The notes beneath the pieces were generated by a model. The model had not been told where the DNA came from, did no database searches, and worked only from the letters and a program-made list of their open reading frames with translations. Positions 46,898 to 56,419 of a stretch of 64,000 nucleotides of DNA are shown piece by piece. The stretch is taken from contig NZ_KK211187.1 of NCBI RefSeq assembly GCF_000620805.1, positions 777,957 through 841,956 on the forward strand. The letters are read 5' to 3'. Within the stretch, counting starts at the first letter, position 1. Every line of letters starts with the position of its first letter. Position numbers and translations under genes: made by a program. This DNA is from Exiguobacterium undae DSM 14481. GTDB taxonomy: Bacteria; Bacillota; Bacilli; Exiguobacteriales; Exiguobacteriaceae.

Positions 46898-48295
46898 ATG
46901 GCTAAGAACATGCCTGAAATTGGCGATTATAAATATGGTTTCCACGATCGCGATATCTCGATCTTCCGTTCTGGACGTGGCTTGACGACAGAAGTCGTCG
47001 AGACGATCTCGAAAATGAAGGAAGAACCGCAATGGATGCTTGATTTCCGTCTGAAATCACTCAAGATTTTCAACGAACAAGCAATGCCAGCATGGGGCGG
47101 CGATTTATCAGATCTTCGTTTTGATGACATCACGTATTACGTTAAACCATCAGAACGTGCTGAAAAATCATGGGATGAAGTACCGGAAGAAATCAAACGT
47201 ACGTTTGACAAACTCGGAATCCCGGAAGCTGAGCAAAAATACCTCGCGGGTGTTTCGGCACAGTATGAATCAGAAGTCGTGTATCACAACATGAAGAGTG
47301 AACTGGAAGATCAAGGAATCGTCTTCAAAGATACAGATACAGCGCTCAAAGAAAACGAAGACTTATTCCGTGAGTACTTCGGTAAATTGATTCCGCCGAC
47401 GGATAACAAGTTCGCTGCCCTCAACACAGCGGTCTGGTCGGGTGGATCGTTCATCTACGTACCAAAAGGCGTTAAAATGGACACGCCGCTTCAAGCCTAT
47501 TTCCGGATCAACTCGGAAAACATGGGTCAATTCGAGCGGACGTTGATCATCGTTGACGAAGAAGCATCGGTTCATTACGTCGAAGGATGTACGGCACCGG
47601 TCTACACGACGAACTCGCTTCACTCAGCAGTCGTTGAGATCTTCATCAACAAAAACGCGTACTGCCGTTACACGACGATCCAAAACTGGGCGAACAACGT
47701 CTACAACCTCGTTACGAAACGTGCGATCTGTGAAGCCGGCGCGACGATGGAATGGGTCGATGGTAACATCGGTTCGAAATTGACGATGAAATACCCGGCC
47801 GTCATCCTTAAAGGTGAAGGCTCACGTGGTATGACATTATCAATCGCTATCGCGGGTAAAGGTCAACACCAAGATGCGGGCGCGAAGATGATTCACCTTG
47901 CACCCAACACATCGTCGACAATCGTTTCGAAGTCGATTTCAAAACACGGTGGGAAAGTAACGTACCGTGGGATCGTCCACTTTGGTCGTAAAGCGACAGG
48001 CGCACGTTCGAACATCGAATGTGACACGCTGATCATGGACAACCAATCGACATCAGATACGATTCCGTACAATGAAATTCTCAACGACAACATTTCGCTT
48101 GAACACGAAGCGAAGGTGTCGAAGGTCTCAGAAGAGCAATTGTTCTACCTGATGAGCCGCGGGATTTCACAAGAAGAAGCAACGGAAATGATCGTCATGG
48201 GCTTCATCGAGCCGTTCACAAAAGAATTGCCGATGGAATATGCGGTCGAAATGAACCGTCTCATCAAGTTCGAGATGGAAGGTTCAATCGGATAA
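46898..48295 (+). CDS. sufB: Fe-S cluster assembly protein SufB
   Basis: The 465-residue scaffold protein assembles the nascent cluster. It has [35 protein letters not shown] with a conserved Cys, NIECDTLIM and the C-terminal [31 protein letters not shown] precedes the ATG. It is last in the operon, the normal Firmicute order. Confidence 0.98.
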   Translation: MAKNMPEIGDYKYGFHDRDISIFRSGRGLTTEVVETISKMKEEPQWMLDFRLKSLKIFNEQAMPAWGGDLSDLRFDDITYYVKPSERAEKSWDEVPEEIKRTFDKLGIPEAEQKYLAGVSAQYESEVVYHNMKSELEDQGIVFKDTDTALKENEDLFREYFGKLIPPTDNKFAALNTAVWSGGSFIYVPKGVKMDTPLQAYFRINSENMGQFERTLIIVDEEASVHYVEGCTAPVYTTNSLHSAVVEIFINKNAYCRYTTIQNWANNVYNLVTKRAICEAGATMEWVDGNIGSKLTMKYPAVILKGEGSRGMTLSIAIAGKGQHQDAGAKMIHLAPNTSSTIVSKSISKHGGKVTYRGIVHFGRKATGARSNIECDTLIMDNQSTSDTIPYNEILNDNISLEHEAKVSKVSEEQLFYLMSRGISQEEATEMIVMGFIEPFTKELPMEYAVEMNRLIKFEMEGSIG

Positions 48296-48302
48296 TTTTT
48301 CT

Positions 48303-48335
48303 ACTCTCTCATCAACAGATGAGGGAGTTTTTTTT
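48303..48335 (+). terminator. Intrinsic terminator of the suf operon
   Basis: ACTCTCTCATC pairs with GATGAGGGAGT around an AACA loop, followed by a T run. Confidence 0.92.
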
Positions 48336-48382
48336 CGTGAACAGCTAAAAACGGGTAAAGGAGTAAAAAGGAGGGAGTCATC

Positions 48383-48946
48383 ATGCGTGATATCGTCTAT
48401 TCTTTTCAAGTCTCGCTCGACGGGTACATCGAGGATGCGTCGGGCAGCATCGCGTTTGCGTCACCGGACGCTGAGTTGCATCAGTATTTTAACGACTACG
48501 AAACAGAGTTTGATACCCATGTCTATGGACGTCGCCTGTACGAGATGATGCAGTACTGGGAGACCGCGGATCAAACGGAAACCGATCCGATCATCGTAGG
48601 CTATGCGAAGACATGGCAAGCGCTTGAGAAAATCGTGTTCTCGAAAACGATGACAGCAGTCGAGGGCAATGCCCGTCTTGCGACGAGACCACTGGCGGAG
48701 GAACTGGCCGCATTGAAGCAGGCACCCGGGAAGCAGATCGCGCTCGGCGGGGCGACGCTTGCGGCAGAAGCTGTCCGCTTGGATTTGATCGACCGCTACC
48801 ATGTCGTCATCTACCCTGTCTTACTCGGGGGCGGCAAGCGGATGTTTCCGTTGTTTGAGCACCCCTTGTCCCTACAGCTCGTGGAGCAACAGACCTTTGC
48901 TTCCGGATGTATCGCCTTGACGTATGAGCGAATCCGGTCCACTTGA
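48383..48946 (+). CDS. Dihydrofolate reductase family protein (RibD C-terminal domain)
   Basis: The 187-residue protein has the RibD-C/YyaP pattern: FQVSLDGYIEDASG at the start, KIVFSKTM in the middle, and IALGGATLAAEAVRLDLIDRYHVVIYPVLLGGGKRMF near the end. Members are NADPH-dependent reductases with unknown substrates. AGGAGGGAG precedes the ATG. Confidence 0.9.
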   Translation: MRDIVYSFQVSLDGYIEDASGSIAFASPDAELHQYFNDYETEFDTHVYGRRLYEMMQYWETADQTETDPIIVGYAKTWQALEKIVFSKTMTAVEGNARLATRPLAEELAALKQAPGKQIALGGATLAAEAVRLDLIDRYHVVIYPVLLGGGKRMFPLFEHPLSLQLVEQQTFASGCIALTYERIRST

Positions 48947-49082
48947 TGGGTATCGCGAAGAATCTTTCGATCGTCGGAAGATTCTTTTATTTTTCTAATT
49001 TCGCGATTAGCATATATTTTCATAGAAGTTATATTATAATTGGATTTGGAAAAAATATAGAGAGAACGTAAGGTGTGGAAAA

Positions 49083-50156
49083 ATGAAATATTATCAAGAA
49101 ATACCGGTCATCCGTTCGATTGCGGCGATTCTTGTCGTATCGGTTCATGTCATCGCCGGATTATATTACGTCGGTGGCGAATTTACGAATACATCGATTG
49201 GGTACATCAATCAGCTGGCACGAATCGGAACGCCGATTTTTGCTATCATCAGTGCCTTTTTGCTGATGTCGATGGTGTTACGAAAAGGATTTGACCTGCG
49301 GCAGTTTATTCAGTCCCGTTTTTCCAAAATTTTCGTTCCTTACTTAATTTGGAGTTCGGTTTATCTGTTGTATAAGTATCATGTCGAAAACAGCCTGAAT
49401 CCTGATCTTTCGATTTCGTCGTATTTCTTATACGGCAATGCACATTATCACCTGTACTTCATTTTGACGGTTCTCCAGTTTTATCTGGTCTTTCCGCTGC
49501 TGGCCCGCTTCAAGAAAAACAGCGGTTTGTTCGTTGCGCTCGGGGCATCGATGATCATCAATTACCTTTGGTTGACGTTTGGCAATGTCACGACGGATGT
49601 GGAATGGATCAACCGTTTCGTTAATGGACGGTCCTTCCTGTTGAACTGGATTGCATACTTCATGATGGGCATTACATATGCCGTATATTATCAAGAGTTT
49701 CAAGACCTCTTAAAACGCTACCGGACGAGCTTGTTGCTTGTGAGTGGGGTGATCCTGCTCGACTTGTGGATCAGTATTGATTTGGCACGTCTCTATACCT
49801 CGACGAATATCTCGAACTTGATCTATATTCCGTTCGTCATTGTCGTGTTGAACTATATCTTCCGACGTGTTCGTTCGGATGCAACGGCGATGAAGCTGTT
49901 TCAAGCGATCGGAACACATTCGATGGGCATTTATCTTGTCCATCCGTTAGTCATCCGTCTGATTCGGCGGTCCGAATGGTTTGAGTATTTCCAATCCGGA
50001 AGCATGTTCGTCTTGGCGATGATTATGATCCTGTCGATCTCGATGGGCATCTCGTATGCGATCAGTCTGTTGCCGTTCGGAAATTACATCATTCCTGTGC
50101 CGAAACGGAGAACAAGTCCCCGACAACCGGTTGACGTCCAACAAGTCGCTTCATGA
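49083..50156 (+). CDS. Acyltransferase 3 family membrane protein
   Basis: The 357-residue protein has about ten membrane helices and the family marks IPVIRSIAAILVVSVHV with the conserved His near the N-terminus, NAHYHLYFILTVLQFYL, and GIYLVHPLVIRL near the C-terminus. It lacks an SGNH esterase domain, so it resembles stand-alone O-acetyltransferases acting on extracellular polysaccharide or lipid-linked sugars. The acceptor is unknown. Confidence 0.9.
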   Translation: MKYYQEIPVIRSIAAILVVSVHVIAGLYYVGGEFTNTSIGYINQLARIGTPIFAIISAFLLMSMVLRKGFDLRQFIQSRFSKIFVPYLIWSSVYLLYKYHVENSLNPDLSISSYFLYGNAHYHLYFILTVLQFYLVFPLLARFKKNSGLFVALGASMIINYLWLTFGNVTTDVEWINRFVNGRSFLLNWIAYFMMGITYAVYYQEFQDLLKRYRTSLLLVSGVILLDLWISIDLARLYTSTNISNLIYIPFVIVVLNYIFRRVRSDATAMKLFQAIGTHSMGIYLVHPLVIRLIRRSEWFEYFQSGSMFVLAMIMILSISMGISYAISLLPFGNYIIPVPKRRTSPRQPVDVQQVAS

Positions 50157-50335
50157 TCTGAAATGAGTCAAACAGGCAGTCCATCCCCCTGATTTTTGCA
50201 GGAGTGGGAAGGATCTGCTTGTTTTTTATATGGAGAACCTATGTCTTTTGGAAGACGAGCTTTGAAGAAGAAATTCCCGATTCCGCTATGCTATGATAAA
50301 AAATATGCAGCGCACACAGATGAGGAGGGGGAAGG

Positions 50336-51181
50336 ATGATTTATGTCGGCGTGACCGGTTGGGGCGATCACGACAGCCTCTATCCGACACCACAAGACCG
50401 GAAAGAGAAGCTCGCTGCCTATGCGGGCCATTTTCCGGCAGTCGAGGTCGATTCAACGTACTATGCGATTCAACCGGAACGGAACTACCAAAAATGGGTC
50501 GCGGAAACACCGGATGCCTTCCGGTTCATCGTCAAGGTCCACCGGGCGATGAGTGGTCATGACCGGGAAAACAAGGATCCGCTTGGTCCAATCTTTGAAC
50601 AATACCTCGCGTCGATTGAACCGATGCGGCAGAGTGGAAAGATTGCAGCGATCCTCGTCCAACTCCCGCCCTGGTTTGATGTCAGTAAAGTCCATCTCGA
50701 GTATCTTCAGACGATTCGGAAGTCGCTGGCCGGTCTTCCTGTCGCGATCGAGTTTCGGAATCCGTCCTGGTATTCGGAAGCGTACCAAGAGCGGACGCTG
50801 CGTTTTTTGGCCGAGCATCAGTTCATCCATACGATCTGTGACGAACCGCAGACCGAAGACGGGTCGGTACCGTTTGTTCCCGTCGTGACACAGGAGACGG
50901 CATTTGTCCGGCTGCACGGCCGTAACGTCAACGGATGGCTCAAGAAGCCCGGTCAAAGCAGTGAGGACTGGCGGAAGGTCCGTTGCCTGTACCGTTACTC
51001 GGAAGAAGAACTGCAAGGTTTGGCGACACACATCCGTTCACTTGCCGAACAGGCAAAAGACGTGTATGTTTTCTTTAACAACAACTCAGCAGGAGACGCC
51101 GTACCAAACGCCAAACGGTTGATCGAGATTTTAGGTCTTGATTATGAATCGCTTGCGCCCCGGCAAATTTCCCTGTTTTAA
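50336..51181 (+). CDS. DUF72 domain protein (YunF-like)
   Basis: The 281-residue TIM-barrel protein has the DUF72 motifs GVTGWGDHDSLYP, EVDSTYYAIQPERNYQKWV, the phosphate-like AIEFRNPSWY and RLHGRNVNGW, and ends with FNNNSAGDAVPNA. ATG overlaps GGGGGAAGG upstream. DUF72 proteins have no established activity. It precedes yunD as in B. subtilis neighbourhoods. Confidence 0.9.
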   Translation: MIYVGVTGWGDHDSLYPTPQDRKEKLAAYAGHFPAVEVDSTYYAIQPERNYQKWVAETPDAFRFIVKVHRAMSGHDRENKDPLGPIFEQYLASIEPMRQSGKIAAILVQLPPWFDVSKVHLEYLQTIRKSLAGLPVAIEFRNPSWYSEAYQERTLRFLAEHQFIHTICDEPQTEDGSVPFVPVVTQETAFVRLHGRNVNGWLKKPGQSSEDWRKVRCLYRYSEEELQGLATHIRSLAEQAKDVYVFFNNNSAGDAVPNAKRLIEILGLDYESLAPRQISLF

Positions 51182-51201
51182 CACCTAGAGGAGGCTTGAG
51201 C

Positions 51202-52497
51202 GTGAAGTTACACGTCATTCATTATAACGATCTGCATTCACACTTTGATATGTGGCCTCGCTATATGTCGTTCATGAAAGAACACCGGACGTACGATTCC
51301 CTCGTCTTCGATTTAGGAGACCATGCGGACCGGGTCGCACCGGCGACGGAAGCGACGCAAGGTAAAATCAATACGCATCTATTAAATGAACTGTCCCCGA
51401 CGGCCGTCACGATCGGAAACAATGAAGGCATTACGTTTCCGCATGATTGGTTGGCGGACTTATATACGGACGCGACGTTCCCGGTCCTCGTCTCGAACTT
51501 GACGGCACCGTTTGCGAAAGCCGGGATGATTCAAAACCTACCGACGGGAAAAGTCGGGATTTTCGGGCTGACGGCTCCCTATTACGAGCTGTACGCCTTG
51601 CTCGGATGGACGATTGAAGATCCGTTGGAAGCGGCAGCACGTGAAATCGAAGCCTTGCGGGATCAAGTCGACGTCTTGATCTGTTTAAGTCATCTTGGGT
51701 TTTATCAGGATGAAGAACTGGCGGAACGGTTCCCGGAGCTTGATTTGATCATCGGAGCGCATACGCACCACGTCCTCGATGACGGGGTCGTCAAAAACGG
51801 GGTGTTGATTGCCCAGGCTGGAAAGTACGGTCAGTATGCAGGGGAAATCTACTTAAACACGGATACGGGCGAAAAAGAGGCTGTCCTGCATCCGCTTGAA
51901 GCTTATCCGGCAGACGAGGCGACATCGGTCTTACTCGATAAAGAACAGTATTTAGCCGAACGTCAGATGAAACAACCGATTGGCCGGACATCAGGTCTGG
52001 CGAATGACTGGTTCAATCCGTCCCCGTTTACCCAACTGCTCGCGGATACGATGCGCGACTGGTGTCAGGCGGACCTCGCCTGTGTGCCGGCCGGGATGTT
52101 GCTGGGCTCATTGTCCCCGGGACCGGTCTCCGCGTTTGATTTGCACCGGCTTTGTCCACACCCGATCAATCCGTGTAAGGTGACGATGACCGGTGTGGAA
52201 TTAAAAGCGTTCATCGCGGAAGTCGACAGCGAACGTTTTGAACAGTTGAAAGTCCGTGGTCTCGGTTTCCGTGGTAAATTAATGGGCAAGATGCATTATG
52301 CTGGAAATCATCAACAGATCGACAATACGAAAACGTATACCGTCGTCCTGCCGGATATGTTTACATTTGGTCCTTTATTTCCGGAAATTAAAGAAATGCC
52401 GAAAGAATATTTCATGCCGGAATTATTACGGGATTTGTTGTTCAATCGCTTATCGGAGAAGTCAGAATTTGGTGAATTACCCGTCCGCAAACACTGA
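51202..52497 (+). CDS. yunD: 5'-nucleotidase family metallophosphoesterase YunD
   Basis: The 431-residue protein has the calcineurin-like metal motifs HYNDLHSHF, DLGDHAD, IGNNE and HLGFYQD plus GAHTHHVL, followed by the 5'-nucleotidase C-terminal domain. No signal peptide is present, so it is cytoplasmic. GTG 51202 is chosen because AGGAGG (51189-51194) is 7 nt upstream; the TTG at 51196 would be too close. Confidence 0.9.
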   Translation: MKLHVIHYNDLHSHFDMWPRYMSFMKEHRTYDSLVFDLGDHADRVAPATEATQGKINTHLLNELSPTAVTIGNNEGITFPHDWLADLYTDATFPVLVSNLTAPFAKAGMIQNLPTGKVGIFGLTAPYYELYALLGWTIEDPLEAAAREIEALRDQVDVLICLSHLGFYQDEELAERFPELDLIIGAHTHHVLDDGVVKNGVLIAQAGKYGQYAGEIYLNTDTGEKEAVLHPLEAYPADEATSVLLDKEQYLAERQMKQPIGRTSGLANDWFNPSPFTQLLADTMRDWCQADLACVPAGMLLGSLSPGPVSAFDLHRLCPHPINPCKVTMTGVELKAFIAEVDSERFEQLKVRGLGFRGKLMGKMHYAGNHQQIDNTKTYTVVLPDMFTFGPLFPEIKEMPKEYFMPELLRDLLFNRLSEKSEFGELPVRKH

Positions 52498-52505
52498 ATA
52501 TTTGT

Positions 52506-52511
52506 TATACT
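52506..52511 (+). promoter_or_regulatory. Extended -10 element for lipA
   Basis: TGTTATACT provides TG plus a good -10 TATACT, 50 bp before the lipA start; no clear -35 box is visible. Confidence 0.4.
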
Positions 52512-52560
52512 GTAACAGAAATCAGGTCAGTTTTTTACGGATAAAGGGGGAAACCGATTC

Positions 52561-53460
52561 ATGGGACGCGGAGAGATACAACGTAAACCAGAGTGGTTGA
52601 AAATCAAGTTGAACACGAATGAGACATACACAGAACTCAAAAGTATGATGCGCGAGAAAAAGCTCCACACGGTATGTGAGGAAGCCAAATGTCCGAACAT
52701 TCATGAATGTTGGGCCGTGCGCCGCACAGCGACTTTCATGATCCTTGGAAGCATCTGTACACGGGCTTGTCGTTTTTGTGCCGTCACGACGGGTCGACCA
52801 AACGAACTCGACTTGGAAGAACCGAAACGAGTGGCGGAATCCGTTCGTCTGATGAATCTGAAACATGCGGTCATCACAGCGGTTGCCCGTGATGATTTAA
52901 ATGACTTCGGGGCCGGTGTCTACGCGGAGACGGTGCGTGAAGTGCGTCGTATGAATCCGGAGACATCGATTGAAGTCTTACCGTCTGACATGGGTGGGAA
53001 CTTCGACGCGTTACAGACGCTGATCGAAGCCAAGCCGGACATCATGAACCACAATATCGAGACGGTGCGCCGTCTGACACCAACGGTCCGGGCAAAAGCA
53101 ACGTACGACCGGACGCTTGAATTCCTGCGTCGTTCCAAAGAACTCGCACCGGAAATTCCGACGAAATCGAGTCTGATGCTCGGACTCGGGGAGACGTGGG
53201 ACGAAATCTTACAGACGATGGACGACCTGCGTGCGAACGACGTCGACATCATGACGATTGGTCAGTATCTCCAACCGACGAAAAAGCACTTGGATGTCAT
53301 CAAGTACTACACGCCACAAGAATTTGCTGAATTAAAACAGATTGCGCTCGGAAAAGGCTTCTCGCATTGTGAGGCCGGTCCGCTTGTCCGTTCGTCGTAC
53401 CATGCTGACGAACAAGTCAACGCGGCGAAAAAAAATAAAGCGGCTCTGCCGATCGATTGA
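52561..53460 (+). CDS. lipA: Lipoyl synthase
   Basis: The 299-residue radical-SAM enzyme inserts two sulfurs into octanoyl groups. The radical-SAM cluster is C66-x3-C70-x2-C73 (CTRACRFC) and the auxiliary cluster ligands are Cys39, Cys44 and Cys50 ([12 protein letters not shown]). The C-terminal RSSYHADEQ holds the conserved Ser. Its product modifies GcvH and 2-oxoacid dehydrogenases; gcvH is in the same window. Confidence 0.98.
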   Translation: MGRGEIQRKPEWLKIKLNTNETYTELKSMMREKKLHTVCEEAKCPNIHECWAVRRTATFMILGSICTRACRFCAVTTGRPNELDLEEPKRVAESVRLMNLKHAVITAVARDDLNDFGAGVYAETVREVRRMNPETSIEVLPSDMGGNFDALQTLIEAKPDIMNHNIETVRRLTPTVRAKATYDRTLEFLRRSKELAPEIPTKSSLMLGLGETWDEILQTMDDLRANDVDIMTIGQYLQPTKKHLDVIKYYTPQEFAELKQIALGKGFSHCEAGPLVRSSYHADEQVNAAKKNKAALPID

Positions 53461-53467
53461 TGATCAA

Positions 53468-53501
53468 GGACCGTCCACGCTGCGTGCGAGGACGGTTTTC
53501 T
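53468..53501 (+). terminator. Probable terminator after lipA
   Basis: ACCGTCC and GGACGGT form a stem followed by only TTTTC, so strength may be modest. Confidence 0.65.
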
Positions 53502-53564
53502 GCTGTCTGACGATTCGTTTTCAAGTATGATTATGGTAAGATAAAGGAAGCAGGGGGTGGAAAA

Positions 53565-53945
53565 ATGATACAAGTCAATCGTGAAAGATATGAAATCGTG
53601 GAAGAAAAACGAGAAGGATTTAACGAAGAAGCCTTCATCGGCCGGTTTAGTGATGTGCTCGAAAAATACGACTACATCGTCGGAGATTGGGGACACGGGC
53701 AATTGCGCCTCCGTGGTTTCTATGACGACAACCATGAAAAAGCAACGTTTGATACAAAAATCTCCCACGTGGCGGATTATTTGTATGAATACTGCAATTT
53801 CGGCTGTGCGTATTTTATCGTCAAACGGATGGAATTCGTAGAAGGAGAAGAAGCACCACCTCGCTTCGACGGATCTTCAGCGAATACGTTAAAACTGAAA
53901 CGGAAGTTCTCGGCGGCGAAAGAAGAGACAGAGGACGAGCAGTAA
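53565..53945 (+). CDS. yutD: YutD family protein
   Basis: The 126-residue protein has the YutD signature YDYIVGDWGHGQLRLRGFYDD and HVADYLYEYCNFGCAYFIVKR, followed by a charged C-terminal extension that is longer than in B. subtilis. Function is unknown. It follows lipA as in B. subtilis (yutB-yutD). Confidence 0.92.
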   Translation: MIQVNRERYEIVEEKREGFNEEAFIGRFSDVLEKYDYIVGDWGHGQLRLRGFYDDNHEKATFDTKISHVADYLYEYCNFGCAYFIVKRMEFVEGEEAPPRFDGSSANTLKLKRKFSAAKEETEDEQ

Positions 53946-54029
53946 TCAAAATGACATCTGAAAGGATGTTTCTGATTGGGTGTTTTCGGCTAATAATATA
54001 GTATCACGCACCTATAGGGGGAACTATCC

Positions 54030-54482
54030 ATGAGAATCGTCGGGATCTATCATTCGGTACCAGAAGTCGTCAGTGCTGTTCATGATTTACGTGTTGCAGG
54101 TGTCATTTCTACTGATTTAAAAGTCATCGCTCACGATCGTTATGATTTAGAGCAGATTGAGGAATTGGCCGATTTAAAAAACCAGCAGACGTCGACACGT
54201 CTGTCGCAAGAAGAACACATGAATCTGTGGCAAGAGATCAAAGGCATCTTTAAAAAGGACAGTGCCGGGTCTTCTTCAAACCACGATGTGCTCGAAGCGA
54301 GCGGATTGACGAAAGATGATGTCAACCGTGCCAACCAAGCAGCGGAAGAGGGACAATTCGTCTTACTCGTCGGCGATGAAGCGGATCAACATTCTGAACG
54401 GAAAGCTCACGATGAATCGGATAATACCAACGTTTTCAGTGGTCCAAACACGCTCAATGAGCGGAACGACCGGTTACTGTAA
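54030..54482 (+). CDS. General stress protein (YflT-like)
   Basis: The 150-residue protein opens with an YflT/17M-type alpha-beta domain, MRIVGIYHSVPEVVSAVHDLRVAGV, and has the helical EASGLTKDDVNRANQAAEEGQFVLLVGD that follows in this family. The C-terminus is polar and low-complexity. Such proteins are stress-induced; no clear SigB promoter is seen, only a weak TTGGGT/TAGTAT pair. AGGGGG precedes the ATG. Confidence 0.85.
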   Translation: MRIVGIYHSVPEVVSAVHDLRVAGVISTDLKVIAHDRYDLEQIEELADLKNQQTSTRLSQEEHMNLWQEIKGIFKKDSAGSSSNHDVLEASGLTKDDVNRANQAAEEGQFVLLVGDEADQHSERKAHDESDNTNVFSGPNTLNERNDRLL

Positions 54483-54489
54483 CAGCAAA

Positions 54490-54522
54490 ACAGCCAACTC
54501 CCAAGGGAGTTGGCTGTTTTTT
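54490..54522. terminator. Terminator between convergent genes
   Basis: ACAGCCAACTCCC pairs with GGGAGTTGGCTGT, with T on the right and A on the left, so it can serve both strands. Confidence 0.92.
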
Positions 54523-54798
54523 TTATAATCCGATATAGTCGCGCAGGTAGCCCTCGAGCTCGTCGGCCGCTTCATCTTCTAAATCAAAGGCATGGGCGAT
54601 ATAGCCCGGCTCGTCGAAGTCGTCCGGACCGATGATCGCAAACCGGTTTGATAAGAGATTCAGCACCAAAATCTTTCCGAAGAAATGTTCGGAATGGGTA
54701 ATCGCTAAATCAAACCGGCTCGTCTCGCCGATCCAACAGACGAACCGGGTTTTCGTTTGTTCGACTTCATCATATAAAAAATCACGTTCTTGCATCAT
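54523..54798 (-). CDS. DUF3055 family protein
   Basis: The 91-residue protein has the DUF3055 pattern FLYDEVEQTKTRFVCWIGE, RFDLAITHSEHFFGK and NRFAIIGPDDFDEPGYIAHAF. It is a small cytoplasmic protein of Bacillales of unknown function. Translation may begin at either of two tandem ATG codons. It converges on the stress-protein gene. Confidence 0.88.
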   Translation of the reverse strand: MMQERDFLYDEVEQTKTRFVCWIGETSRFDLAITHSEHFFGKILVLNLLSNRFAIIGPDDFDEPGYIAHAFDLEDEAADELEGYLRDYIGL

Positions 54799-54834
54799 CT
54801 GTCAGTTCCCTCATTTCCTTCATCTCTGCTTAGA

Positions 54835-55815
54835 TTAAAGGGTTTGGGGAACTTTTTGCAAGTACGGTTTACGCGAAAGACTATGTTCTGCGATGACCTT
54901 CCGGATCGTCCGTGTTTTTGAACGCATCACGAGTGACGTCGTCTCGACGATATCGTCCGTCAAGAAGCGGACGCCGTCGAGCATCTCACCTGTCGTCACG
55001 CCGGTTGCCGCAAAGATGCAGTCATCACTCTTGATCAGATCGTCGAGCGTCAACAATTGCAGCGGATCGGCAAGTCCCATCCGGATGACACGCGCCGTTT
55101 CTTCCTCATTCATCGGGTGCAGACGGGCCTGCATGTCGCCGCCCATTGCCTTGACGGCAGCGGCTGTGATGACGCCTTCCGGTGCACCACCTGTTCCGAT
55201 GAAGATGTCGATTCCGGTTGAAGGAGAAAGCGGGGCGATTCCTGCTGAAACGTCTCCATCCTCAAAGAGACGGACACGAGCGCCGACACGCATCGCTGCT
55301 TCCCGGAAATGATCATGACGCGGACGATCCTGCATGATGACGGTGACGTCTTCAATCCGTTTCTGATTCAGTTCCGCTGCTTTTTGAATGATGACTTCGA
55401 GTGGATCGTCGAGTGAGACATGTCCTTTTAAATTTGGACCGACTGTTAGTTTATCCATGTACATATCCGGTGCGTGGAGCAGGGCACCTTCATCCGCGAC
55501 CGCAATGACGACCATGGCGTTACCGAGACCTTTGGCGACGATGTTCGTCCCTTCAAGCGGATCGACGGCGATATCGACGACTGGTCCGTTTGACGTCCCG
55601 ACCTGTTCGCCGATGAATAACATCGGTGCTTCGTCGAGTTCCCCTTCACCGATGACGACGGTTCCTGCCATGTTGACGGTATTTAAGACTTCGCGCATCG
55701 CGGTCGTTGCCGCATCATCGGCTTCGTTCTTTTTCCCGCGACCAATCCACTTGGCGGATGCTAATGCTGCTGCTTCTGTTGCTCGGACGATTTCTAATGC
55801 TAATTCCCGTTCCAT
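54835..55815 (-). CDS. glpX: Fructose-1,6-bisphosphatase, class II
   Basis: The 326-residue gluconeogenic phosphatase has the metal motifs VVIGEGELDEAPML, DIAVDPLEGT and GTGGAPEGVITAAA typical of GlpX. A possible TTGCAT-16-TTATCC promoter lies upstream on the minus strand, with an inverted repeat in its spacer. It is monocistronic and divergent from yutE. Confidence 0.96.
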   Translation of the reverse strand: MERELALEIVRATEAAALASAKWIGRGKKNEADDAATTAMREVLNTVNMAGTVVIGEGELDEAPMLFIGEQVGTSNGPVVDIAVDPLEGTNIVAKGLGNAMVVIAVADEGALLHAPDMYMDKLTVGPNLKGHVSLDDPLEVIIQKAAELNQKRIEDVTVIMQDRPRHDHFREAAMRVGARVRLFEDGDVSAGIAPLSPSTGIDIFIGTGGAPEGVITAAAVKAMGGDMQARLHPMNEEETARVIRMGLADPLQLLTLDDLIKSDDCIFAATGVTTGEMLDGVRFLTDDIVETTSLVMRSKTRTIRKVIAEHSLSRKPYLQKVPQTL

Positions 55816-55881
55816 CTATGAATAACCTCCAAGTCACCTAATGTGACATACTATTTTCGTGAAAATCTAAATTGAGGATAA

Positions 55882-55897
55882 CACATTGAGGAATGTG
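55882..55897. promoter_or_regulatory. Inverted repeat in the glpX promoter spacer
   Basis: CACATT-N4-AATGTG lies between possible -35 (TTGCAT) and -10 (TTATCC) boxes read on the minus strand. A second palindrome, GTCAC-N5-GTGAC, occurs at 55833-55847. Either could be a repressor site. Confidence 0.4.
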
Positions 55898-55969
55898 ATG
55901 CAAACAGCCTTTCTGCTTTTCATGTCCCGCGGATAGAGCTAAAATGAAGGATGTGAGGGGGAATGCTGG

Positions 55970-56413
55970 ATGTATTTCGTAAATCGTGAAAAGATTGAAC
56001 AAACGGTGGTTTGTTTTGAAACCGCGCTGCGTCAAAGCAAAGAATTAACAGGGGATGCGTTGACGATTTCACTGGCGTGGGAACGGATCGGGTTTTTGGT
56101 GATCGAAAGTATCATCGATGTGGGGAACAGTATGATTGATGGTTTCATCATGCGTGATCCGGGAAGTTATGAAGATATCGTCATGATTTTAGAAGATGAA
56201 CGGGTCGTGGATGCGCCGCTTGCGACGAGTCTGAAACGGATCGTCGCCCTGCGGACACGGATTGTCCGTGAATTTACGACATCGAGCACAGCAGAGATCC
56301 GGGATGTTCTTTTGGAAGAAGAAACGCAGTTGCGTCGTTTTCCGGAAGCCGTCCGACACTATTTAGAAACAGAACTCGGACCGGTTTCTGCATTTTTACC
56401 AAATGAGGAGTGA
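55970..56413 (+). CDS. yutE: YutE-type DUF86/HEPN protein lacking the catalytic His
   Basis: The 147-residue protein has the HepT/YutE helical layout with the YutE segment DGFIMRDPGSYEDIVMIL. The HEPN motif region reads LRTRIVREF (94-102): Arg95 is present but the His expected at position 100 is Arg, so RNase activity is unlikely. No nucleotidyltransferase partner is adjacent. It lies 6 nt before yutF. Confidence 0.88.
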   Translation: MYFVNREKIEQTVVCFETALRQSKELTGDALTISLAWERIGFLVIESIIDVGNSMIDGFIMRDPGSYEDIVMILEDERVVDAPLATSLKRIVALRTRIVREFTTSSTAEIRDVLLEEETQLRRFPEAVRHYLETELGPVSAFLPNEE

Positions 56414-56419
56414 GCCAGG

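Noticed and set aside
53946-54029. SigB promoter before the general-stress gene
   Set aside because: No GTTTAA/GGGTAT pair with the correct spacing is present.
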